Source: Cytophagales bacterium (GTDB lineage Bacteria; Bacteroidota; Bacteroidia; Cytophagales; Cyclobacteriaceae). Taken from it: a stretch of 64,000 nucleotides of DNA. Below the pieces are notes generated by a model that was not told the origin of the DNA, made no database searches, and was given only the letters and a program-made list of their open reading frames with translations. The stretch covers positions 1 to 64,000 of the forward strand of contig JAAFHY010000009.1 in assembly GCA_013298505.1 (NCBI GenBank), given 5' to 3'. Both the position numbers and the translations under genes were made by a program. Of this stretch, positions 57,612 to 64,000 are shown piece by piece (the stretch's first letter is position 1; each line of letters starts with the position of its first letter).

Positions 57612-59069
57612 GTGAAGCGGAGAAAAGCATTAGCGCATCTTGGTTTTGGCTTATCGGCTGGCATGATTATGCCAAGCATGCTGGCATCATGCCAAAAAGA
57701 TGATGCTGGCCCCGAAGTACCATATGATGGTAACGTTATTATAATTGGAGCGGGTGCTGCCGGACTTTATGCTGCAGATATTTTACGTATAAAGGGAATT
57801 AACGTAACCGTTTTAGAGGCAGCCTCACAACCAGGGGGCAGGGTGCGATCGCTTCGCAATCAAACCGATGTACAGTATCAAACGTTCAGCAACGCTTCGC
57901 AAGCCGATTTCCCTATCGAATTGGGAGCTGAAGTTATTTACGGCTCTGATTCTTCGTGGGGCAAAATAATTAGCGACTTGGGGATTACCACCAAAGAAAT
58001 CGATCCCGCTGCCACAAGATATATTTTAGATAATGTAGCTAAGAAGGACGCTGAATGGACTATCCTTGCCGACACAGACTTTAATGCAGTAAAAGCATTT
58101 GTTGCTGGCCTACCCGATAACACATCAGGAGCCTCTATCAAAAATGCGGCAGGTGTTTCAACTCGTGCGCAAGCATTGCTCAACTCGCAAGCAGGAAATT
58201 TCTATGGCTCTACAGCCGATCAAATCGGCACCAATGGCATTGCCGAGTCGCTCAAAAAAATAACGCATAACAACAAGCAACTGACTACGTTTTCAAATCC
58301 GTGGCAAGATGTACTCATCTCCCGATTCAACGGTATTCTTCCTTTCGTAAAGTTTAATACTGTTGTGAAGCGAATTGATTGGGGAACAAATCTCATAACC
58401 ATTACCGATGCGGGAGGCAAAACCTACACAGCCACTAAAGTTTTGATAACGGTGCCGCTGAGCATTTTAAAAAATGGTGCTATTACTTTTAATCCTGCTT
58501 TGCCCAGCACAACCACAAGCGCGGTGGCGAAATTTGGGATGGATGCTGCAGTGCGCATGGTGCTAGATTTTAAAAGCAATTTTTGGGGATTAGACAGCAG
58601 CTTTATTTGGGGAGGCTCTACCTCGCCACAATACTTTAATTCAGGTGTAAACAGAAGCAAGTATTTTCGTACGATGTCGCTCACGATTTATGGCGATAAG
58701 GCACAGCAACTTTCGGCCTTATCCGACTATGATAAAACGCTTACCGTTTTGGCAGAGTTAGACGCGGTGTACAATGGCGATGGCACTAAATACATCAGAC
58801 GCGATTTAGATAATAGCGATAATACCACCAATATAGTACAGTTCGTAAAAGATTGGACCATAGACGAATTCACCAAAGGAGGTTTTGCCTATCCGCTGGT
58901 GGGCACTACACTTGAAGATAGAAAAGGTCTTGCCGCCCCGCTTTCAAACAAAATCTATTTTGCCGGAGAAGCTACCGATTTTAGTGGCGATGCGGGTACC
59001 GTTAGCGGTGCATTAAACTCTTCGGTGCGCGTGGTGGAAGAAATTGTTAAGTCTATTCTACAGCCGTAG
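57612..59069 (+). CDS. FAD-dependent amine oxidase, Tat-type lipoprotein (GTG start)
   Basis: This 485-residue protein starts at GTG 57612 (MKRRKALAHLGFGLSAGM). The twin-arginine-like KRRK and a following lipobox LASC suggest Tat export of a folded flavoprotein anchored by lipid. Residues 40-70 carry the Rossmann FAD site VIIIGAGAAGLYAADIL with LEAASQPGGRVRS. The C-terminal IYFAGEATDFSGDAGTVSGALNSSVRVVEEI contains the second FAD contact. It oxidises an unknown amine in the periplasm. It is convergent with the TolC gene, 1 base apart. Confidence 0.9.
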   Translation: MKRRKALAHLGFGLSAGMIMPSMLASCQKDDAGPEVPYDGNVIIIGAGAAGLYAADILRIKGINVTVLEAASQPGGRVRSLRNQTDVQYQTFSNASQADFPIELGAEVIYGSDSSWGKIISDLGITTKEIDPAATRYILDNVAKKDAEWTILADTDFNAVKAFVAGLPDNTSGASIKNAAGVSTRAQALLNSQAGNFYGSTADQIGTNGIAESLKKITHNNKQLTTFSNPWQDVLISRFNGILPFVKFNTVVKRIDWGTNLITITDAGGKTYTATKVLITVPLSILKNGAITFNPALPSTTTSAVAKFGMDAAVRMVLDFKSNFWGLDSSFIWGGSTSPQYFNSGVNRSKYFRTMSLTIYGDKAQQLSALSDYDKTLTVLAELDAVYNGDGTKYIRRDLDNSDNTTNIVQFVKDWTIDEFTKGGFAYPLVGTTLEDRKGLAAPLSNKIYFAGEATDFSGDAGTVSGALNSSVRVVEEIVKSILQP

Positions 59070-59070
59070 G

Positions 59071-60531
59071 CTACGGTTTGGCGTAATTCAAGTTCCTCAC
59101 GCCAGCAGCCCAGTAAATGGTTGCTTTCATCTTTTCGTATTCGGCTTTAAGCTTTAGCAATTTCGATTGAGCTTGAATTAGTTTTTCTTGCTGAACATTA
59201 ATCTTGAACAAATCACTTTCGCCATTCTCCAGATTTATCAATTCTGCTCGTAGCAAACGGGTATAGTTTTCGGCCACATCAGTTTGCTGTGTAAGAATCT
59301 GATTGGTATTTACGATTTGATTAAAAACCACATTGATTTGATTAACGATTTCGCGCTCTGCTTGCGATTGCTCCCACTGAGTACTTTGAATTTTGATTTT
59401 TGTGAGCGCCAACTTCGAGCGTTCTTTTCGCAAAAGAATAGGCATTGAAAAATCCAATCCAAATTTATAGTCCTTCGCTACCGAAATAGAATTGAACGAT
59501 CCATTGGGCATGAGTGGTTGATTGATAAAATTGTAATTCAAATCCAATCGTGGTTTTAAATATTCAATGGCCAGTTTTCGATCGATTTCGAGTTGGTCGA
59601 TTTTTGTTCGCAACTTCACCAACTCTGGGTGATTTTGCTTAGCCATTAAAACAAGATCGTTGAGTGTTTGGGTAGCGAGCAACTGAGCATCGAAGGGTAA
59701 CAGGACAGGTGCTACATCAGCCGAAAGTTGTACAGGGTAGCCGGCATTGTCCCACAGGTAATTTGAAATGACAATGCCCGTGTTCAGAAATTCTAAATAC
59801 GACTCTTGTCGTTCTACCAACCGTTGCTGTAGGGTAATCTTTGCTTGAATGGTATCAATAGCCGATGCTTCGCCTAAGGTGGCATCTAATTTTACACGCC
59901 TAAATATTTCGGTTGCTATAACGGTGCTTCTGCTTAACAAGCGGTAATTGTAAAAAGCAAAATACCATTGCCAATAATCTTTAGCTGCCGCAAGCAAAAT
60001 TTTATTCACCAATTTAATTTGCTCTGCTTCGGCCATTTTGGTAAACAACTTTGCTTGTTTTAGTGCAGCTCGTCTGTCATCGGTAAATAATCCGCGCCCA
60101 ACTGGCAACGAAATACCTGTTGTTAATTGGCTGTTATCAGATGCTCCACCCACAATATCTTCGGGGTCGAGAAATAAACCTGTGTTTCGTTCAAACCCAA
60201 TTTTTGGATCGAGTGGAAACCATGTTGGAATACTTAACGAGGTTTTAAATTTGTTATAATACTCTTTGTCTTTAAACTCTTTGATGTTCAAATCGGCTTG
60301 CACTTTCGGGTCGAACGCACCACGTGCCATGCGTATTTCTTGACGAGCGATTTCATTGAGCAAATAAGCTTGCTTTACTACCGGATGATACTCCAGCATG
60401 GCTGCATACATCCCGTCAATCGAAAATGGTTTGATCGAATCGGGCAATACGAAAATCGAATCAAGCGATACTTGCGCGCGCCCTGCAAATGAAATGATCA
60501 ACAGCAAACCAAACAGAATTTTCTTAGCCAT
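59071..60531 (-). CDS. TolC-family outer-membrane efflux protein
   Basis: This 486-residue protein has a signal peptide (MAKKILFGLLLIISFAGRAQ) and the two structural repeats of TolC with long helical segments (LYKLNEIARQEIRMARGAFDPKVQADLNI, later LIKLRTKIDQLEIDRKLAIEYLKPRLDLNYNF and KLALTKIKIQSTQWEQSQAEREIVNQINVVF). It forms the outer-membrane duct for the HlyD/ABC pair. It lies 3 bases after the HlyD gene in the same operon. Confidence 0.94.
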   Translation of the reverse strand: MAKKILFGLLLIISFAGRAQVSLDSIFVLPDSIKPFSIDGMYAAMLEYHPVVKQAYLLNEIARQEIRMARGAFDPKVQADLNIKEFKDKEYYNKFKTSLSIPTWFPLDPKIGFERNTGLFLDPEDIVGGASDNSQLTTGISLPVGRGLFTDDRRAALKQAKLFTKMAEAEQIKLVNKILLAAAKDYWQWYFAFYNYRLLSRSTVIATEIFRRVKLDATLGEASAIDTIQAKITLQQRLVERQESYLEFLNTGIVISNYLWDNAGYPVQLSADVAPVLLPFDAQLLATQTLNDLVLMAKQNHPELVKLRTKIDQLEIDRKLAIEYLKPRLDLNYNFINQPLMPNGSFNSISVAKDYKFGLDFSMPILLRKERSKLALTKIKIQSTQWEQSQAEREIVNQINVVFNQIVNTNQILTQQTDVAENYTRLLRAELINLENGESDLFKINVQQEKLIQAQSKLLKLKAEYEKMKATIYWAAGVRNLNYAKP

Positions 60532-60534
60532 CAG

Positions 60535-61824
60535 TTATTCTGTTTCTTTCACTTCTTTACTTTTCGTTTTTGGGTCTTCGTCTGCTGGCTCTTGATATAA
60601 GCTCGGAGGGAACCCGTTCAACTGTCGCCATAGTTCGTACCAAACGCTTACATCATCTAGCATTACCCAACCTTTAATGCCAGAGCCCATGCGCACTTGC
60701 TTGGGCCAGGCTGTATCTTTCGCATCGGGTATTACGAGTATTCTAAATTCTCCGGGCTTGGTATTTACATAATCGATTACTTCTACCGTTCCACCAAATG
60801 TACCCACCGAAATACTTGGCCAACCGCTAAATTGAAGAGCTGGGAACCCATCAAACTCAATACGCACTCTACGGCCTTTGCTTATCAACGGAACATCCAT
60901 AGCTCTAACGTGCATCTCAACGGCTACATCGAGCGACTGCGGCATAATCGTGCAAACAGCGTCTCCTTCTTTGATGGTTTCGCCAATACCTGCTTGTGTA
61001 GCTTTTACTACATAGCCCGCTTGTGGAGCAAGGATAAAATATTGCTGGCTGCGAATTTCCATGTTCGAAAGTTCGTTGCGCTGTTTGAACAAATCTGCTT
61101 GCGTATCGGCAATATCGGCTAGCGTATTGTTCCATTCTGATTCTGCCTTATTGATTTTATCTAAATACTCTGCCTGCACCCGCTCGATTTCAATTTTGGC
61201 GTTTACAAAATCTGCTTCGCTACCTTGGTATTTATATTCAATGTCTTGAAACTTAGTAAGTGTAATATTGCCAGCTTCAAATAATTTCTTGCTTCGCTCA
61301 TATTGATTTTTAAAGTTATTGAACCGCACTGTTTCTGCCTCTAGTTTCGCTTTCGATTGGTTCACTTTCGTTCGCATTCCATCTTCAAGCGCACTGATTT
61401 GACGTTGCAGCGACTTCGCTTTCATGTCTTTTGATTTTATGCTCTGCTCTTTAGCTGATATGACTTGCTGCAACCGCTCCAAAAACTTTGGGTCGAAGTA
61501 TTTTTCTTTTACCTCGCTAATGATTGCGATGGTATCTGACTTTGCCACAAACTGACCTTCTTTTATTTTCCACACCTGTATGCGGCCCGCAATAGTTGTT
61601 TCGATAGTCTGTGGCCGGTTGCTTGGCGATAGAGCTGTTACTTTTCCTTTGCCACGAATGTTCTGTTGCCATGGCAAAAACAAAATCAAAAAGAAAAGAA
61701 ATAGCATCCCCAACAGGAACTTAGCCAAAATCTTACCAGCCAGAGGGGTCTCTAGCGATCGCAAGGAATACAATTTTTCTTGCGGCATTTTTTCTTTAAC
61801 CGAATGAGATGAAATATTGAGCAT
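60535..61824 (-). CDS. HlyD-family membrane fusion protein
   Basis: This 429-residue protein has one N-terminal membrane helix (about residues 33-51, LLGMLFLFFLILFLPW). The lipoyl/biotinyl-like fragments are SPSNRPQTIETTIAGRIQVWKIKEGQFVAKSDTIA and YFILAPQAGYVVKATQAGIGETIKEGDAV. A long coiled-coil hairpin lies between (residues about 110-260). It bridges the ABC exporter and TolC. It follows the ABC gene by 5 bases and precedes TolC by 3, so all three are one operon. Confidence 0.94.
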   Translation of the reverse strand: MLNISSHSVKEKMPQEKLYSLRSLETPLAGKILAKFLLGMLFLFFLILFLPWQQNIRGKGKVTALSPSNRPQTIETTIAGRIQVWKIKEGQFVAKSDTIAIISEVKEKYFDPKFLERLQQVISAKEQSIKSKDMKAKSLQRQISALEDGMRTKVNQSKAKLEAETVRFNNFKNQYERSKKLFEAGNITLTKFQDIEYKYQGSEADFVNAKIEIERVQAEYLDKINKAESEWNNTLADIADTQADLFKQRNELSNMEIRSQQYFILAPQAGYVVKATQAGIGETIKEGDAVCTIMPQSLDVAVEMHVRAMDVPLISKGRRVRIEFDGFPALQFSGWPSISVGTFGGTVEVIDYVNTKPGEFRILVIPDAKDTAWPKQVRMGSGIKGWVMLDDVSVWYELWRQLNGFPPSLYQEPADEDPKTKSKEVKETE

Positions 61825-61829
61825 GCGGC

Positions 61830-63989
61830 TTAATGTATTATTCCTTTTAATTGTTCATTCTTTACTAATTCTTCCATTGAGCCACTGGCAATCACTTGGC
61901 CCTTATCTAAAACCACTACTCGATCGCACGAGCTCATTACCAATGGATCGTTCGATACAAAAATGATGGTTCGTTCCGATTTAGTGTTATTTAATTTCGA
62001 CAACATTTCTATTTTTTCATTCTTTGTTAAGACTTGGAAGAAATCATTTAGAATCAATAAACGAGGATTTTCGGCCAAACATCTTGCTAATATAAGTTTA
62101 CAGCAAAATGAGTTTGATAGCCCAATGCCTCCGCTAAGCACATGTGTATTTAACCCCGCTGGCATCGCGTTTACGTGATCTAAAATGCCAACTTGTTGCA
62201 ACGCATTAATGGCATCGTCTACCGTTTCAGATGGCTTACCCACAGTAATATTTTCGAGAATGGTGCCATCAAACAAATCTTCTCTCGATATATTTTTTGC
62301 CACGTAATCGCGCAGGTGCGTTAAATCTAAATCGCGGAGTGAAAAATGATTGATAGTAGCTATGCCTTCATAATTGGAATATAACCCTGCTATAATTTTT
62401 ACTAAAGTAGATTTCCCCGAATCGGCAGAGCCCGTTAAGCATACTTTTTCACCTTCGGCTACATCAAGATTTACTCCATTCAGTACGTAGTTATTGGTTT
62501 GATCGTATTTGTATTTCAGGTTTTTAAGCCGTACCGAAAAACCCGTATTATTTAATTTCGGAAAGTCAAACCCTCCTGTGCGTTCGATTGGTAAGTCGGT
62601 AACGTGCGCTACTTTATCTACAGCTGTCAATAAATCGTACACCACATCCATGTACATGATTATTTTTTCAACCGCATTTAGAATCAAAATAATAACGATT
62701 TCGGAAGCGACTAATTGCCCCAGCGTAATTTGTCTATCTACCACTAAGAGGGTACCCATAATGAGCAACCCACCAATGATTAATGCTTTGAATAAAACGA
62801 TGCAAGCATACTGAGTAACCAATACATTGAAATGTATTTTTCTATTCTTTAAATAGCTGTTTACGTTATAGTCGGTTTTGCGAATGGGCAACTCGGTGTT
62901 ACCTGCCAGTTTAAACGAATGGATCGAGCGTGCTAGCTCTTCGAGCCACTGAGCCACTTTGTATTTGTATTTTGACTCTTGAATGGATGAGTTTAACCCG
63001 CGAGGCCCCGTATAGTAAAAAATTAGCACCAACGAGGTAAGCAATACCAAACCAAAGAATACAAAGAAGGGGTGATAGAGTGATATTAATAGCAATCCAA
63101 ACAAAATTTGAATAACCGATGAGGATAGATCGATCAAAAGTTTTGGCAATCCTTTTTGTATGGTCATTACATCAAAAAAGCGATTGATCAATTCGGGCGC
63201 ATAGTGTTTGTGTAGAGCCTCTAACCGAATGCGTGGAATTCTAAATGCAAACTCGAAGGCGGCTTTGGTAAAAATCCTTCGTTGCAAAAATTCGACTAAG
63301 CTAATTTGCACCATTTGAAGCGTACCGCTTAGCAGCACCCCTACAATTACCAGCGCAATCATTAAATAAACCGAACTGAAAACTACACCTCCCGAAATTA
63401 ATTCTACTGTTGTTTGTATCCCTAGCGGCACGATCAGGCTAATTAAACCAACTACAACCGCATAGAATAGAATATATAAGATTTCCTTTTTTTCAGTTTT
63501 CAAAAGTTGAAAAAGCCTACGTGCCGGACTAGGCTTTTCGCCTTCATCAGTAGGTATACTTACCGGGCTTTCGTACGAAAAGATGGCGAAGAAACTAATG
63601 TCACCAATCTCATTCTTCAGCAACATGCTCGCATTAAAATCAACCGTGGTTGTTCCGTCTTTCTTTAATTGGGTTACTTTTATTTTTCCTTTGTCAGGAA
63701 TAAGCAAAGCGGGGTACAGTTCTGAGGCTTCGGTTAAGAATATTAATACGGGCGTTGACTGCTCTGTAAAAAAATCAAGAAACGATTTTTCGTCTAGTTG
63801 ATTTTCCATCAGCAAAACCCTGATTTTATTTCCTGCCTCTGTTAGATCGCGCTTAAACTCCGATAGTTCATCTTCGGCATACAGCCGTTGGTTTGCCTCT
63901 ACATGGCGAAGGTCTTCTAAATTAAAATCATGTTTTAACGTGAACGAAATTTCGCGTAAGCACCGATGGATTTGATCGTTGGTAAGCAT
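61830..63989 (-). CDS. Type I secretion ABC exporter with degenerate ATPase domain
   Basis: This 719-residue protein has an N-terminal soluble region (residues 1-160, not a recognisable C39 peptidase), an ABC membrane domain of about six helices (about 170-455) and a nucleotide-binding domain from about residue 484. Walker A (GSADSGKST) and the signature LSGG are present. The Q-loop residue is Arg (SRED for SQD), Walker B ends ILND instead of ILDE, and the H-switch is VSND instead of AHR. ATP hydrolysis by this chain is doubtful. It may pair with an active partner encoded outside the window (inference). Confidence 0.9.
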   Translation of the reverse strand: MLTNDQIHRCLREISFTLKHDFNLEDLRHVEANQRLYAEDELSEFKRDLTEAGNKIRVLLMENQLDEKSFLDFFTEQSTPVLIFLTEASELYPALLIPDKGKIKVTQLKKDGTTTVDFNASMLLKNEIGDISFFAIFSYESPVSIPTDEGEKPSPARRLFQLLKTEKKEILYILFYAVVVGLISLIVPLGIQTTVELISGGVVFSSVYLMIALVIVGVLLSGTLQMVQISLVEFLQRRIFTKAAFEFAFRIPRIRLEALHKHYAPELINRFFDVMTIQKGLPKLLIDLSSSVIQILFGLLLISLYHPFFVFFGLVLLTSLVLIFYYTGPRGLNSSIQESKYKYKVAQWLEELARSIHSFKLAGNTELPIRKTDYNVNSYLKNRKIHFNVLVTQYACIVLFKALIIGGLLIMGTLLVVDRQITLGQLVASEIVIILILNAVEKIIMYMDVVYDLLTAVDKVAHVTDLPIERTGGFDFPKLNNTGFSVRLKNLKYKYDQTNNYVLNGVNLDVAEGEKVCLTGSADSGKSTLVKIIAGLYSNYEGIATINHFSLRDLDLTHLRDYVAKNISREDLFDGTILENITVGKPSETVDDAINALQQVGILDHVNAMPAGLNTHVLSGGIGLSNSFCCKLILARCLAENPRLLILNDFFQVLTKNEKIEMLSKLNNTKSERTIIFVSNDPLVMSSCDRVVVLDKGQVIASGSMEELVKNEQLKGIIH

Positions 63990-64000
63990 ACTAAACCTTA

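Overview
This window is chromosomal DNA of a Bacteroidota bacterium, most likely of the Cytophagales type (inferred). The evidence is TAnnTTTG-type -7 promoter elements, a short primary sigma factor of about 286 residues, many LytTR regulators, GLPGLI, DUF2911 and TonB/CarboxypepD_reg proteins, and an F1Fo ATPase cluster ordered B-E-F-H-A-G without D and C. No phage, insertion sequence, CRISPR array or rRNA was seen. There is one tRNA.

Layout. 1-5.9 kb holds a partial metallo-beta-lactamase-fold enzyme, a MarR regulator with a palindromic operator, a PIF1-like helicase, the primary sigma factor, two small proteins and a SWIB-domain protein with a histone-H1-like tail. 6-10 kb is one minus-strand operon: a LytS-type kinase, a degenerate LytS paralogue, a LytTR response regulator and a paraoxonase homologue. 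10-16.6 kb holds a protein of 34-residue SDHY repeats, a methyltransferase, YceI, a secreted intradiol dioxygenase, a membrane-anchored LytTR regulator and small enzymes. 16.7-20.7 kb is an HxlR regulator facing a tightly overlapped four-gene operon (periplasmic DJ-1/esterase fusion, beta-barrel-like protein, TMEM175-type channel, NADP oxidoreductase). 20.7-33 kb is a mixed region of a TPR kinase, a membrane AraC regulator, a three-domain Ntn hydrolase, a DUF885 lipoprotein, MOSC, PhzF with a divergent HxlR, DUF1801 and DUF2461 proteins, and a phosphatase-like gene with an N-terminal frameshift.

33.4-37.6 kb is a co-directional redox and electrophile-stress cluster: two pirins, a receiver-like protein, a membrane protein, a nitroreductase, OsmC and a CDGSH iron-sulfur fusion. 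It is preceded by the same kind of TTGTAnnTACAA palindrome that lies before the MarR gene. tRNA-Val(GAC) follows. 37.8-48 kb holds a DUF2911 lipoprotein, a trehalase plus MFS pair, and a two-component system divergent from GLPGLI and a TonB-type outer-membrane protein. 48-64 kb holds GDPD, a PfkB-family (adenosine-type) kinase, the ATPase operon atpBEFHAG, an EntS-like MFS transporter, a NadR-like kinase, a Tat-type amine oxidase lipoprotein, and a three-gene type I secretion operon whose ABC ATPase has lost key residues.

A pervasive non-genic signal is a set of short imperfect palindromic repeats of many unrelated families in the intergenic gaps. Several are read through by open frames, so ORF-track starts are false extensions for phzF and the TonB-type receptor. 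In the adenosine-kinase-like gene the repeat seems to have become the real N-terminus. Start codons were re-chosen wherever this, a signal peptide or a promoter required it. Residue numbers are counted by eye from the supplied translations, and all family names are recognition from memory, not database hits.
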